Below are positions 18,993 through 28,639 of a DNA stretch of 64,000 nucleotides, one piece after another. How positions within the stretch are numbered: position 1 is the first letter of the stretch; every line of letters starts with the position of its first letter. Below the pieces are notes generated by a model, which saw only the letters and a program-made list of their open reading frames with translations, was not told the origin of the DNA and did no database searches. Position numbers and translations under genes: made by a program. The stretch is from Marinobacter persicus (lineage in GTDB: Bacteria > Pseudomonadota > Gammaproteobacteria > Pseudomonadales > Oleiphilaceae). The stretch lies in assembly GCF_002934325.1 (NCBI RefSeq), contig NZ_PTIV01000004.1:1-64000 (forward strand), read 5' to 3'.

Positions 18993-20169
18993 ATCGGCTC
19001 AATTCCCGCATGGCCGCCTCGAGACCTTCAATGGTCAGGGGATACATCTGGTCGTTTACCAATTGTCGGGTAATACCCAGTGAGCCGCCAGGCTGCCAGT
19101 ACTCCTCCGGGAGCGGGTTGAGCCATACCACCTTCTCGAAATGCTCAGTGATACGCTGAAACCAGGTGGCACCGGACTCTTCGTTCCAGTGCTCAATTGA
19201 CCCGCCCGGATGGGTGATCTCGTACGGCGCCATGGTGGCATCACCAACAAAAATAACTTTGTAATCCGGCGAATAGGTGTGCAGCAGGTCCCAGGTGTTG
19301 ACGGTCTCATTCATGCGCCTCAGGTTGTGCTGCCAGACGCTTTCATAGACAAAGTTGTGGAAATAGAAATACTCGAGGTGTTTGAACTCCAGACGGGCTG
19401 CTGAAAACAGCTCTTCACACACCCGGATGTGCGGGTCCATGGAACCGCCCACATCGAAGAAAATCAGGACATTGGCGGTGTTGTGTTTTTCCGGCACCAT
19501 TTTCAGATCCAGATAGCCGGCATTGCGAGCCGTGGACCGGATGGTGTCGTCCAGGTCGAGTTGATCCGCCGCCCCCTGTCGAGCAAATTTACGCAATCGG
19601 CGCAACGCCAGCTTTATGTTCCGAGTGCCCAGCGTCACGCTGTCGTCCAGATCACGGAACTCACGTTTCTCCCAGACTTTCACCGCCCTGCCGTGGCGCC
19701 CCTTGTCCTGACCGATGCGGTAGCCTTCCGGATTATAGCCATAGGCACCAAAGGGAGATGTGCCACCGGTACCGATCCATTTATTGCCCCCGGCATGGCG
19801 CTCTTTTTGCTCTTCCATGCGCTTTTTGAAGGTCTCGATCAGCTCATCCAGACCCCCAAGGGAGTTTATTTTCTCTTTTTCCTCTGGAGTCAGGTGCTTT
19901 TCAAATTCCTTGCGAAGCCAGTCATCCGGAATCATGGCCTCCAGCAATTCATCCAGATCTTCAATACCTTCAAAGTAAGCCCGGAAGGCCCGGTCGAACT
20001 TGTCAAAATGGCGCTCATCCTTCACCAGGCAAAGCCGAGCCAGGTGATAGAAAGCTTCGATGTCTGCAAACGCCAGGTGGTTCTGGAGCGCTTCCAGCAA
20101 GTCCAGAAACTCCCTCAGGCTTGCGGGAACGCGGGCTCGACGCACTTCCAGAAAGAAATCGATCAACAT
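18991..20169 (-). CDS. CoxE-like von Willebrand factor A protein
   Basis: 392 residues, no signal peptide, predicted cytosolic. The N-terminal half is helical and charged. The VWA domain fills the C-terminal part and its metal-ion site reads FFDVGGSMD, i.e. DxGGS where the classical motif is DxSxS. This loss of the first serine is seen in CoxE/YehP-like proteins. These proteins partner with MoxR AAA ATPases to act as metal-insertion or protein-activation chaperones. The MoxR gene lies 21 bases upstream, so the two are probably one unit. The substrate is unknown. Confidence 0.8.
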   Translation of the reverse strand: MLIDFFLEVRRARVPASLREFLDLLEALQNHLAFADIEAFYHLARLCLVKDERHFDKFDRAFRAYFEGIEDLDELLEAMIPDDWLRKEFEKHLTPEEKEKINSLGGLDELIETFKKRMEEQKERHAGGNKWIGTGGTSPFGAYGYNPEGYRIGQDKGRHGRAVKVWEKREFRDLDDSVTLGTRNIKLALRRLRKFARQGAADQLDLDDTIRSTARNAGYLDLKMVPEKHNTANVLIFFDVGGSMDPHIRVCEELFSAARLEFKHLEYFYFHNFVYESVWQHNLRRMNETVNTWDLLHTYSPDYKVIFVGDATMAPYEITHPGGSIEHWNEESGATWFQRITEHFEKVVWLNPLPEEYWQPGGSLGITRQLVNDQMYPLTIEGLEAAMRELSR

Positions 20170-20190
20170 AAAACGGGCTCACGCCAGTGA

Positions 20191-21033
20191 TCAGTTTTGG
20201 CGACGGACCATGAACGCCAGCTTCTGTAGCAGGTGAACATCCTGCTCGTTCTTCACCAGGGCGCCATACAACGGCGGTAGCGCGGAACTCTTATCCTGGT
20301 CCTGAAGCGCCTGGGCCGACAACTCATCGGCCATCAGCAGTTTGAGCCAGTCAATCAGCTCCGAGGTGGAGGGCTTTTTCTTCAGACCCGGCACCTTCCG
20401 AACATCAAAGAAAACATCCAGAGAGTCGCGCACCAGCCGCTGCTGAACGCCGGGAAAATGCACATCCACGATGTTGCGCATGGTGTCGTGGTCGGGAAAG
20501 CGGATGTAGTGGAAGAAACACCGCCGCAGGAAAGCATCCGGGAGTTCTTTTTCGTTGTTACTGGTGATCACCACGATGGGCCGGTGCTTGGCCTTTACGT
20601 ACTGCTGGGTTTCATACACAAAGAATTCCATGCGATCGAGTTCCAGCAACAGATCGTTGGGAAATTCAATGTCCGCTTTATCGATCTCATCAATCAGCAA
20701 GACCACCGGCTCATCGGCCTCAAAGGCTTCCCACAGTTTGCCCTTGACGATGTAGTTGCGGATGTCATTAACGCGTTCGTCGCCCAGCTGGGAGTCCCGC
20801 AGCCTTGAGACAGCATCGTACTCATAAAGCCCCTGCTGGGCCTTGGTGGTGGACTTGATGTGCCAGGGAATCAGGCGCATTCCCAGGGCGTCCGCCATTT
20901 CCTCAGCCAGCAGAGTTTTTCCGGTGCCGGGCTCGCCTTTGATCAGCAACGGGCGCTGGAGTGAGATGGCCGCGTTAACCGCCATCTGCAGATCGTCGGT
21001 GGCTACGTATTTTTCGGTACCGGTGAACTTCAT
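20191..21033 (-). CDS. MoxR-family AAA+ ATPase
   Basis: 280 residues. Walker A is GEPGTGKT (33-40), Walker B VVLLIDEIDKAD, sensor 1 VVITSNNEKELPDAFLRRC, with a short helical lid at the C-terminus. MoxR ATPases use ATP to remodel client proteins together with VWA-domain partners. Here one VWA gene lies on each side: the CoxE-like gene downstream and a large secreted or membrane VWA gene upstream. AGGAAA stands 8 bases before the ATG. The client is not evident. Confidence 0.87.
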   Translation of the reverse strand: MKFTGTEKYVATDDLQMAVNAAISLQRPLLIKGEPGTGKTLLAEEMADALGMRLIPWHIKSTTKAQQGLYEYDAVSRLRDSQLGDERVNDIRNYIVKGKLWEAFEADEPVVLLIDEIDKADIEFPNDLLLELDRMEFFVYETQQYVKAKHRPIVVITSNNEKELPDAFLRRCFFHYIRFPDHDTMRNIVDVHFPGVQQRLVRDSLDVFFDVRKVPGLKKKPSTSELIDWLKLLMADELSAQALQDQDKSSALPPLYGALVKNEQDVHLLQKLAFMVRRQN

Positions 21034-21051
21034 GCGTCTATTTCCTGTTGG

Positions 21052-23349
21052 TTACTGTTTGTTTTCCTTGTTTTTGTCGCCCTTTTCGGAGGCATCTTCG
21101 CCGGTAGCATCGGCTTCGCCCTGCTCCTCCTCCAGCTTATCAAATTCGCTTTCATAATCCGGCAGATCATCAAATTCGGACAGATCGAAATCTTCCAGGC
21201 CGAATTCCTCAAGATCATCTTCGGGTTCCGGTTCCGGTTCCGGTTCCGGTTCGGGTTCAGCTTCGGGCGCTTCGGGCTCTGCTGGCGACTGGGGCTCTTC
21301 CGACGTCTCCCCTTCCGTAGCCAGCAAGTCATCGATGTCGTCATCTGTTACTGGCGTATCCGCAACGGGGATGTCCTCGTCGGCAAGTGTCTCGTCAGCC
21401 AGCTCGTTATCAACCAGTTTTTCTTCGTCCGACGGCTCCGCCTCAGGCTCGGCTTCCGATTCCTGTTCAGCTTCTTTTTCGGGCTCAAGCTCCGGAATAT
21501 CCTCAACCTCCGGCTCTTCCGTAGTCACCTCCGGTGGCTCTTCCTGCTTCTCCCGTTCTGGTTCCGGCTCAGGCTCGGGTTCAGCCTCTGGTTCCGGCTC
21601 AGCCTCGCTCTCGGGCTCTTCACTGGCCTCTGGTTCAGCTTCCACAACCGGTGGAGCCTCTTCTTTTTCAGGTTCGGGCTCTTGCTCCGGAGGCAAATCG
21701 TCGACGGTTTCACGATCCGCAGCGGCCGCCTTTTCTGCTTCTGCCTGGGCTTTTTTCTTGCGATAGGCGACAAACAGGCCAAAACCAAGGGCACCAGCAA
21801 GGCCAGCTCCACCGGCGCCAAGCGCCCAGATAGGCATGCCCAGGAAGCCTTCATCAGCAGGCTCTTCTGAGGGCGTAGGCACTGCCGGTTCCTCAGCCAC
21901 TTCGGGAGCCGGGGTTGGCTCAGGCTCGGGAGCCGGCTCAGGCTGGGGCTCAGGCTTCGGTTCCGGGGTTGGTTCAGGCTCCGGTGCCACTTCCGGCTCG
22001 CCGACCAGTTCCGGCGATCCCGCCTGCTGGCTCAGATCGGGCACCAACGGCTCGGAGACCACTGGCACCGGCAGTTCCTCACCCGGCACAACGAATGTGG
22101 TGGTTGCACTGAATTTGCGAGAGAAGGTTTCCGCCTTGGCAATCACTTCCACCGTGTACTGACCGGTCTCCGGCAGCTTACCAACCTGGTCGCGATAAAC
22201 ACCGTCTTCCGGCGGTGCCTCGGGCGAGAGAACTTTTCGGCCCTTGCGACCATCACTGGCGGTAATTTCCAGCGCCACTTCCATGACATCCAGGAAGTCC
22301 GTGTCTGTCAGCTTCTCCGCGTCTTCATAAAAAGCCACTTCGATCTGGAAGGGGTCTTCCTCGGAAAACTCTGGCGGAATCTCTTTCACCGCCATGCGCA
22401 TGTCGCTAACCACCGTGACCCGGCTGCCCTGGCCCAGTGTGCCCCGAATGCGCCATTCACCCGCCTGGGGGTTACTGACCGTGATCAGGTCGTAACCCGG
22501 CTCTTCCGCCCAGCGGACGTTGTCTGGCGTGTTCGCCACGGAAAACGGTTCACCATTCGGGGCAGTCAACTCGAGAGGACCTTCCTGCTCTGCGTCGCCA
22601 CCGGAAAAAATCAACGCGGTAAACTCTTCCACGCCTTCATCAACGGTAAAGCCATTACCTTCAATGGGAATCTGTTCCTGGGGTACGGCGGTGTTGAGGG
22701 CGTTGGCAAAGGCAAGATTCAGGGCGTCTGCACTCTGGGCCAGACGGAAACTGCCACCAGTCGTACGCGCCAGTTCACGCAGAAACTCAATGTCCGCTCG
22801 CTCGGAGAGACCCACGGTATGAATGGTGAGACCCTGCTCGGCAAGTCCGGCGACCAGGTCCTGAAGAATCCGTTTTTCTTCCGCCCGGTCAGCGGCATCC
22901 CCCTCGGGAATATCCACCTTGCCGTCACTCAGGAGAATCAGGTGAGTGTTTTCCAGCGTCCCGCCCGACAGCCAGTCGTCACTGGCTTTCTCAATGGCCA
23001 GGCCAAGGTTGGTGTGCAATGCCACGGAGTTGATCTGCTCGGACCGGTCAATGGCCATCTGGCGCCAGTCGTCGTCAATGGCCCCATGTGGCACCAGCAT
23101 GTTGACGTACTGCCCGAAGGTCCAGAGCCCGGCAGAGGCGTCTTCGGGTAGCATCCGGGCCAGCAGGCGCACTGCCGGCCGGCGCAGGTTTTCCGGGTCG
23201 GTTTCCTTCATGGAACCGGAGATGTCCACGACAATCCTGACGTCCGCCTGTTCGGGCATGGTCAGGGCTGGATCCTGCGCGAACGCTCGCAAAGGCAGAA
23301 AAACAGCTACCAGAAACACCAGGGATAATCTGTGAAGTCGTGTCGTCAT
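21052..23349 (-). CDS. Large VWA-domain membrane protein with Glu/Pro-rich C-terminal region
   Basis: 765 residues. A signal peptide ends AFA|Q at 24/25. The VWA domain (about 35-225) has an intact metal site, DISGS at 42-46. Beta-rich domains to about residue 420 follow, then a Pro-Glu-rich stretch and a transmembrane helix near 505-528 followed by RKKK. The cytoplasmic tail is very acidic and dominated by EPEP runs. The extreme C-terminus (about 715-745) is an acidic motif with repeated D/E-F residues. Topology predicts a periplasmic VWA sensor tethered to an acidic cytosolic tail, which may contact the MoxR ATPase encoded 18 bases downstream. It resembles uncharacterised VWA proteins of marine gammaproteobacteria (TIGR03503-like); function unknown. 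Confidence 0.75.
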   Translation of the reverse strand: MTTRLHRLSLVFLVAVFLPLRAFAQDPALTMPEQADVRIVVDISGSMKETDPENLRRPAVRLLARMLPEDASAGLWTFGQYVNMLVPHGAIDDDWRQMAIDRSEQINSVALHTNLGLAIEKASDDWLSGGTLENTHLILLSDGKVDIPEGDAADRAEEKRILQDLVAGLAEQGLTIHTVGLSERADIEFLRELARTTGGSFRLAQSADALNLAFANALNTAVPQEQIPIEGNGFTVDEGVEEFTALIFSGGDAEQEGPLELTAPNGEPFSVANTPDNVRWAEEPGYDLITVSNPQAGEWRIRGTLGQGSRVTVVSDMRMAVKEIPPEFSEEDPFQIEVAFYEDAEKLTDTDFLDVMEVALEITASDGRKGRKVLSPEAPPEDGVYRDQVGKLPETGQYTVEVIAKAETFSRKFSATTTFVVPGEELPVPVVSEPLVPDLSQQAGSPELVGEPEVAPEPEPTPEPKPEPQPEPAPEPEPTPAPEVAEEPAVPTPSEEPADEGFLGMPIWALGAGGAGLAGALGFGLFVAYRKKKAQAEAEKAAAADRETVDDLPPEQEPEPEKEEAPPVVEAEPEASEEPESEAEPEPEAEPEPEPEPEREKQEEPPEVTTEEPEVEDIPELEPEKEAEQESEAEPEAEPSDEEKLVDNELADETLADEDIPVADTPVTDDDIDDLLATEGETSEEPQSPAEPEAPEAEPEPEPEPEPEPEDDLEEFGLEDFDLSEFDDLPDYESEFDKLEEEQGEADATGEDASEKGDKNKENKQ
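21224..21253. repeat. Tandem hexamer repeat coding for Glu-Pro
   Basis: Four perfect copies of GGTTCC plus a GGTTCG copy lie inside the VWA gene and encode an (EP)n run on the minus strand. Such arrays can change copy number by slippage in steps of two residues without breaking the frame. Confidence 0.8.
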
Positions 23350-23391
23350 CCGTTACTTACCTCATTTTTGTTTTCTTCAGTTGCTTCTGGC

Positions 23392-23736
23392 TTACTTCTT
23401 AACCAGCCGGTAGCGAACCAGATCCAGAATCCACACCAGCAGCATAATTACCCCGGCAACGGCAAAGTTGAACAGGCCCCGGCCGGCCGCTTCAGTGTGG
23501 CCCAAGATGAATTCGTATCCCGTGAACAACCATGCCGGTATCCACCAACCCGCCACCTCCGGTGACTGGACCGGCGTGAGGAACAGGACAACCAGGGCGG
23601 CCAGCAATAAAGAGCGAAGGCCATACACCGGTAACAGCCGGAACAGTGCTTTCATCATGTAGAAAAACACCACGAAAGCGATGGCGTAGGCGGCCCAGAA
23701 AATTCCGTAGGCCAGTGTCGTTTCAGTATCAAGCAT
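23392..23736 (-). CDS. Small membrane protein of unknown function
   Basis: 114 residues with three or four hydrophobic segments (about 8-28, 38-56, 62-75 and 88-108) and a basic C-terminus (RYRLVKK), predicted to sit in the inner membrane. It starts directly after the ycgN stop (TAA-ATG), so translation is coupled to ycgN. The VWA gene follows 42 bases later. I recognise no domain. The position between ycgN and the VWA/MoxR genes suggests a membrane partner of the VWA protein, an inference from context only. Confidence 0.65.
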   Translation of the reverse strand: MLDTETTLAYGIFWAAYAIAFVVFFYMMKALFRLLPVYGLRSLLLAALVVLFLTPVQSPEVAGWWIPAWLFTGYEFILGHTEAAGRGLFNFAVAGVIMLLVWILDLVRYRLVKK

Positions 23737-24183
23737 TTACAGAACCCAATGAATTATATGTTCTTCCCAGTCTCGCTCCGGCACGCTGTCTTCGCTGACC
23801 ACCTTGCCCCGAACCGAAAGGCCGGCCCGGTGAACCGACTCCGGATCCCCGCTGCGCAGCGGATGCCACTCTGCCAGTGGTCGGCTCTCGGCCAATGTCC
23901 GGTAAGCACAGGTTCGTGGTAGCCAGTCGTAGTCGGCCACGGTATCCGGGGTTAGCACGGTACACCCCGGCACCTTCTGCAAACGTTGGTCATACACCGT
24001 ACATCGGCAGCTATCCGTATTCATGTAGCGGCAAACCAGTTCGGTGTGGTAAACCTCGCCGGTGTCTTCGTCTTCAAGCTTCTGCAGGCAACATTGGCCG
24101 CAGCCATCACAAAGCGATTCCCACTCCGCTTGCGTCATCTCATGCAAGCGCTTGCGTTGCCAGAAAGGCACCTGGGCGATCAT
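23737..24183 (-). CDS. ycgN: YcgN family cysteine-cluster protein (UPF0260)
   Basis: 148 residues. Cysteines occur in the pattern LCDGCGQCCLQK, VCRYMNTDSCRCTVYDQR, PGC and TCAY, typical of the YkgJ/YcgN zinc- or iron-binding cysteine-cluster proteins. Function is not established. It overlaps ycgL by four bases (ATGA); the two are neighbours in many gammaproteobacteria and follow rnd here. Confidence 0.88.
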   Translation of the reverse strand: MIAQVPFWQRKRLHEMTQAEWESLCDGCGQCCLQKLEDEDTGEVYHTELVCRYMNTDSCRCTVYDQRLQKVPGCTVLTPDTVADYDWLPRTCAYRTLAESRPLAEWHPLRSGDPESVHRAGLSVRGKVVSEDSVPERDWEEHIIHWVL

Positions 24184-24473
24184 TGGCGATGCTGCTCGAT
24201 CTTGCGCTTGAAGTCGACGATGTAGGTTTCCTGCTCTTCGGGCATTTGCAGATAAAAATCTTTCTCCGCCAGCGCCTCAAGCACTTCCTTGCCCGACGTT
24301 CTTGCCAACTTTTTTTCCGGGTCCAACAGCAGGTCCATGGAGTGGATCGGCTTGCCGAAGATCGAACGCAGACCTTCGGGGAGTTCCTGCCAGTCCTGGC
24401 CACGGCACACATAAATGTAGGTATCGGCTTTCTTGCTGCTGCGAAATACCGAGACAAATTGTCGGTCTGTCAT
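24180..24473 (-). CDS. ycgL: YcgL domain protein
   Basis: 97 residues, a small soluble alpha/beta protein. Family features are the N-terminal VFRSSKKADTYIYV and the C-terminal KDFYLQMPEEQETYIVDFKRKIEQ. The biochemical role is unknown. It shares ATGA overlaps with rnd upstream and ycgN downstream, so all three are translationally coupled. Confidence 0.88.
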   Translation of the reverse strand: MTDRQFVSVFRSSKKADTYIYVCRGQDWQELPEGLRSIFGKPIHSMDLLLDPEKKLARTSGKEVLEALAEKDFYLQMPEEQETYIVDFKRKIEQHRQ

Positions 24474-25621
24474 TGCTTCAGAAGTTCCTCAATGTCGTTT
24501 CGTGCCGGCGTCAGCAGTTGCAGGCGCCAGCCTTCAAAAAAGGGATCACCGGCCAGGCAGCCATCTTTGACAACTTTTTCAAGACGCTTGCGCGGTGCCA
24601 GTATTTCTATCGGAATATCAAAGTCTTCCGCCACCTTCCGGACGTGCTTCTTGACCTGTCGGTAGGTAGCCTGCTGGTCACGGGTCAGGGGGCCGGGAAT
24701 CAGCTCCAGGTCAGAGTGGTCCTGTTCGCGGGCATTGGCTATCAGGCTCAGGATGGTCTCGCCATAACGCCGCACGAAGCCACCCGGCACGCCCTGGACA
24801 TCCTTGAGCTCTACGGCGGTGGATGGCAATCGATCTGCCACGGCAATCAGAAGCCCGTCGTTCAGCACCCGCCCCCGGGGCCGATCCAGGTGCTGGCACT
24901 CACCTTCTCGCCAGGCAACGAGGGCCTGCAACACACCCTGCTTTTCCCGGGACAAGGTCCAGCCGCCACGCAGCTTCAGGTAATGCAACTGAGCATCTGC
25001 GCTGTCCTCGCCCTGATCGGCAAAGCGTCTGGATTCCTCCTCAAAGGCCGGCTCCAGATTTCTGGCCTGCAACTGCTTTTGTACCCATTGGTACAATGGC
25101 CACAGGAAACGGATGTCATCCACCGCGTAGCGCTGCTGCTCAGGGCTCAGCGGACGGGCGAGCCAGTCGGAACGGGTGGCGGACTTGTCCAGGGTTTCCC
25201 CGAACAGGGTTTCCACCAGGCGGGCGTAGCCCACGGAAAATCCGGCACCGGCCAGGGCGGCACCAATCTGCAGATCCAGCACGCCGGCCGGGACCACACC
25301 CAGCCAGTGGCGGAACAGCTCCAGGTCCTCGCTCATGGCATAGAGCAGTTTCGGCCGGTTTGGGTCCGCCAGCACTTCGCGAAAAAGTCTGGAAGCTTCA
25401 GCGACTTCCGGCTCAACCAGCCAGAACTCGCCATTACCACCCAGTTGCACCAGGCCGGGGATGGGATAGAACGTGGAAACCCGTTCAAATTCGGTATCCA
25501 GGGCCAGGGGTTCTCTCGGGCCCAGCTTGTCCAGCCAGGTGTCCAGTGTCTCCGGACTTTCCAGCCAGCGAACGTTGTCCGGGGAAGGGGGAACTGCGAT
25601 GGCCGTATCTGTTTCGGTCAT
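24470..25621 (-). CDS. rnd: Ribonuclease D
   Basis: 3'-5' exoribonuclease that trims tRNA and other stable RNA precursors in the cytosol. 383 residues. The DEDDy catalytic set is visible: Asp42 and Glu44 in LALDTEFERV, Asp in AMSEDLELF, and Tyr/Asp in QQRYAVDDIRFL. The HRDC domain at about 215-290 begins RGGWTLSREKQGVLQ. It follows recR at a 14-base gap and overlaps ycgL by four bases. Confidence 0.93.
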   Translation of the reverse strand: MTETDTAIAVPPSPDNVRWLESPETLDTWLDKLGPREPLALDTEFERVSTFYPIPGLVQLGGNGEFWLVEPEVAEASRLFREVLADPNRPKLLYAMSEDLELFRHWLGVVPAGVLDLQIGAALAGAGFSVGYARLVETLFGETLDKSATRSDWLARPLSPEQQRYAVDDIRFLWPLYQWVQKQLQARNLEPAFEEESRRFADQGEDSADAQLHYLKLRGGWTLSREKQGVLQALVAWREGECQHLDRPRGRVLNDGLLIAVADRLPSTAVELKDVQGVPGGFVRRYGETILSLIANAREQDHSDLELIPGPLTRDQQATYRQVKKHVRKVAEDFDIPIEILAPRKRLEKVVKDGCLAGDPFFEGWRLQLLTPARNDIEELLKQ

Positions 25622-25635
25622 AAAAAGCCTGATAG

Positions 25636-26238
25636 TTATTCGGCGAGGGGTTTGCGCCCCCGGAAGGCGTGGGTCAGCGTAAAGCCATCAACATAGCCCA
25701 GTTCCCCACCCACCGGAATGCCATGGGCAAGCCTGGTGATCAGGACGTTACGGCCATCCAGGCGATCAGCGATGTAGTGGGCCGTCGCCTCGCCTTCAAC
25801 GGTTGGGTTGGTGGCCAGGATCATTTCGGTGACGCCTTCGCTATGAACGCGCTCAAGCAAACGCTCGATACCGATTTCCTCGGGCCCTACCCCGTCAATT
25901 GGGGAAAGATGGCCCATCAACACGAAATAGCTGCCCTTGTAATCTCCGGCCTGCTCAATGGCCAGCAGATCCGACGGGCTCTCCACCACGCAGAGGGTGC
26001 CATTACGGCGTTCGGGCTTTTCGCAGATGGGACAGAGTTCGGTGTCGGCGAAGTTCTGACAACTGTTACAGCGCCGCACACCGTCCATCGCCTGGTTCAG
26101 TGCGCCGGCGAGGCGAACACCGCCGGAACGGCCACGCTCCAGCAGGTGAAACGCCATGCGTTGGGCGGTTTTCTGGCCCACGCCCGGCAGGCACCGAAGG
26201 GATTCCACCAATTCATCAACCAGCGGGCTGAATGCCAT
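25636..26238 (-). CDS. recR: Recombination mediator RecR
   Basis: 200 residues. The helix-hairpin-helix [17 protein letters not shown] is followed by a zinc finger with Cys57, Cys60, Cys69 and Cys72, then a Toprim domain starting [14 protein letters not shown], and a C-terminal Walker-B-like region. It works with RecF and RecO to load RecA on gapped DNA. A strong ribosome site, GAGGAG, stands 7 bases before the ATG. The order dnaX-ybaB-recR is the widely conserved one. Confidence 0.96.
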   Translation of the reverse strand: MAFSPLVDELVESLRCLPGVGQKTAQRMAFHLLERGRSGGVRLAGALNQAMDGVRRCNSCQNFADTELCPICEKPERRNGTLCVVESPSDLLAIEQAGDYKGSYFVLMGHLSPIDGVGPEEIGIERLLERVHSEGVTEMILATNPTVEGEATAHYIADRLDGRNVLITRLAHGIPVGGELGYVDGFTLTHAFRGRKPLAE

Positions 26239-26269
26239 GAAAACTCCTCAAAAAACGCGATAAAGCAAA

Positions 26270-26593
26270 TCAGAAGGGCATCTTAAAGCCAGGCGGCATA
26301 CCCATGCCCGACATCATACCGGACATCCGGTCTTTCTGGTCGGCTTCCACCCGGCGCACCGCGTCATTCACGGCGGCGGCGAGCAGGTCTTCGAGTATTT
26401 CCTTTTCTTCAGACAGCAACGAGGGATCGATATCGACCTTGCGGACGTCGTGGCGGCCGTTCATGGTCACTTTCACCAGGCCCGCACCGGCTTCGCCCGT
26501 CACCTCGGCCTTGGCCGCCTCTTCCTGGGCCTTTTTCATTTCTTCCTGCATTTGCTGGGCTTTTTTCATCAGGTCGCCCATGTTGTTCATCAT
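26270..26593 (-). CDS. ybaB: Nucleoid-associated protein YbaB/EbfC
   Basis: 107 residues. The N-terminal coiled-coil helix is [19 protein letters not shown]. The beta-sheet core, with [20 protein letters not shown], forms the tweezer-like DNA-binding dimer. The C-terminus is Met/Gly-rich. Start: the ATG at 26591-26593 has AGGAGA 7 bases upstream; longer versions would run back into dnaX. The ribosome site lies in the last codons of dnaX (stop at 26598), which couples the two. Confidence 0.93.
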   Translation of the reverse strand: MMNNMGDLMKKAQQMQEEMKKAQEEAAKAEVTGEAGAGLVKVTMNGRHDVRKVDIDPSLLSEEKEILEDLLAAAVNDAVRRVEADQKDRMSGMMSGMGMPPGFKMPF

Positions 26594-26597
26594 CTGA

Positions 26598-28445
26598 CTA
26601 TCTCCTGCCTGAGTCGGCCGGGCGAATGCTCTCGGTAACCACCCGCCCCTCAAATTGTTCGACAATACGTTTCACCAAAGGATCCTGGGCAATGGCCTGC
26701 TCCGCAGCCTGCTGGCGTGCCGCGCGCTGCCGCTCTTCATAGGCAGCCGGCGTATGAGAGCCAGGATTCCCCTGCTCTATTTTCAGAGTTGTGGTGTCTC
26801 CAAAGCGGGATCTCAAGGCAGCCAGGATCTTTTCTTCGTGGCGTGCGTTCAGCAACCGGGCATGGCCTTCATCCAGCGTTAACACCACGGCGTTGCCGTC
26901 CATTGCCATGGCGCTGTTACTGGCCAGGTTCCCCGGCATACCGTTAATGCCCAACTGGCGGAAATCCCGCTCCCAGACGAAATCACCGGTCACCGGCGCT
27001 TCGGCTTCCACGCGGGCCGGCGCAGGCTCGCTTTCCGGCGCGACAGCGTGCTCCACCGATGTCTCCGCAACGGCGGTTTCCTGTGCCTCCGGCTCAGGCG
27101 CGGCGGGAAGTTCTGGTTCTGCCTCTAACTGCGGCTCCGGCTCGACCGGGCGCGAGTCAGGCTCAAATGGCGGAGGCTCGGGGTATTCCTCCGGCACTGG
27201 TGCAACCGGGAGCTGGTGGGCAGGCTCGGGTGCCGGGGGCGGCGTATCCAGAGCAGGCGCTTCGGCTGCTGGCTGTGGGGCCGGGCCAGGTTCGGGGTCT
27301 TCGCTGTGGGAGCCACGGTCGCTGTTGCCTGCACCAATAGCCGGTGGCTCACGACGATCCGCGCCGGGACGGAAAGCCAGCATGCGCAGCAATGTCATTT
27401 CGAACCCCATGCGGGCATCCGGTGTGACAGCGAGATCTTTGCGGCCAATCAGGGCGGTCTGGTAGAACAATTGAGCGTCTTCAGCGCTGAGCTTACGAGC
27501 CAGCGCCTGCACCTGCGCGGCATCGCCCATGGCGTTGTCGGCACTCCCAGGCACCACCTGCTCCATGGTGACCCGGTGGAACAGTGAAAGCATGTCCGAG
27601 AGAATCACGCCATAGTCTGGCGCGAATTCGGCAATGCGCCCGATCTCGGTCAGCAGGCCAGGCCCGTCGCGCTCAACCAGGGCGTTAACGATGCGTTCGA
27701 TGTCTCTCTGGTCAATGGTGCCCAGCATGTTGCTGACATCACTGGCCGACAGTTTTTCATCGCCAAAGGCGATGGCCTGGTCCGTCAGGCTCAGCGCATC
27801 ACGCATACTGCCATCGGCCGCCCGGGCGAGTAGCCAGAGCGCGGGCTCTTCGAACGGGATCTGTTCTTCGCCCAATACATGGCGCAGGTGACCAACGATA
27901 TGCTCGGGCGTCATGCGCTTGAGGTTGAACTGCAGACAACGGGACAGCACCGTGACCGGCAATTTCTGCGGATCCGTCGTGGCCAGCAGGAACTTGACGT
28001 GCTCGGGAGGTTCTTCCAGCGTTTTCAGGAACGCGTTAAAGGACTGATTGGTGAGCATGTGCACCTCATCAATCAGGTACACCTTATAACGGCCCCGGGT
28101 CGGCGAGTACTGCACGTTATCCGTGAGTTCCCGCATGTCGTCCACGCCGGTGCGTGAAGCAGCATCGATTTCAATCAGATCAACGAACCGGCCGTCGAGG
28201 ATTTCCCGACAACTGTCACACTCGCCACAGGGATTGGGCGTAATGCCGGTTTCGCAGTTCAGGCAACGGGCCAGCAGGCGGCCAATGGTGGTCTTGCCCA
28301 CCCCTCGGGTGCCGGTAAACAGGTAGGCATGGTGCAACCGCTCGTGCTCAAGGGCATGGACCAGTGCCTGCAGCACATGCTCCTGCCCAACCATGTCTTC
28401 AAAGGTGCGGGGGCGCCATTTTCTGGCTAAAACCTGATAGCTCAT
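26598..28445 (-). CDS. dnaX: DNA polymerase III subunits gamma/tau
   Basis: Clamp-loader ATPase of 615 residues. Walker A is GTRGVGKT (45-52). A zinc-binding set follows with Cys64, Cys73, Cys76 and Cys79. Walker B is [10 protein letters not shown] and the SRC motif is TVLSRCLQF. Domain III reaches about residue 370. A Pro/Glu/Ala-rich linker (about 380-490) joins the C-terminal tau part (about 495-615) that contacts polymerase alpha and helicase. I did not identify a frameshift signal for a separate gamma form. First gene of the long minus-strand run ending at the CoxE-like gene. Confidence 0.95.
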   Translation of the reverse strand: MSYQVLARKWRPRTFEDMVGQEHVLQALVHALEHERLHHAYLFTGTRGVGKTTIGRLLARCLNCETGITPNPCGECDSCREILDGRFVDLIEIDAASRTGVDDMRELTDNVQYSPTRGRYKVYLIDEVHMLTNQSFNAFLKTLEEPPEHVKFLLATTDPQKLPVTVLSRCLQFNLKRMTPEHIVGHLRHVLGEEQIPFEEPALWLLARAADGSMRDALSLTDQAIAFGDEKLSASDVSNMLGTIDQRDIERIVNALVERDGPGLLTEIGRIAEFAPDYGVILSDMLSLFHRVTMEQVVPGSADNAMGDAAQVQALARKLSAEDAQLFYQTALIGRKDLAVTPDARMGFEMTLLRMLAFRPGADRREPPAIGAGNSDRGSHSEDPEPGPAPQPAAEAPALDTPPPAPEPAHQLPVAPVPEEYPEPPPFEPDSRPVEPEPQLEAEPELPAAPEPEAQETAVAETSVEHAVAPESEPAPARVEAEAPVTGDFVWERDFRQLGINGMPGNLASNSAMAMDGNAVVLTLDEGHARLLNARHEEKILAALRSRFGDTTTLKIEQGNPGSHTPAAYEERQRAARQQAAEQAIAQDPLVKRIVEQFEGRVVTESIRPADSGRR

Positions 28446-28524
28446 GTTCCATCAACTGCTGTGAAAAATGGGCTTAACTCTAGCACGGACCGGAGTTGAT
28501 AAGAAGAAAGGGGGAGGGAAATCT

Positions 28525-28639
28525 GGGGGTGACCCCATCAGCGATCCTCCGGCACACAATTCCACCGCTGCGGCTGCTCCCTTCCGGGCCTGACCGGGTT
28601 CACGGTTTCATGTTGCGGAGGCACCAATGGGGCCACCAT
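28525..28639 (-). ncRNA. ffs: 4.5S RNA of the signal recognition particle
   Basis: The minus strand contains the universal SRP core GGTCAGGCCCGGAAGGGAGC at about 28573-28594, which forms the GGAA-type apical loop and symmetric loop that bind Ffh. The ends pair as GGTGGCCCCAT with ATGGGGTCACC (one G-U). Inner helices pair around TGCCTCCGCAAC and GTGTGCCGGAGGA, as in E. coli 4.5S RNA. The length of ~110 nt fits the short bacterial form. Exact ends are estimated to within a few bases. It lies upstream of dnaX, a common location. Confidence 0.93.

Noticed and set aside
21199-22000. Repetitive GGTTCC/GGCTC-rich stretch considered as a CRISPR or non-coding satellite
   Set aside because: The repeats are hexameric, in frame with the VWA gene and encode Glu-Pro runs; there are no spacers.
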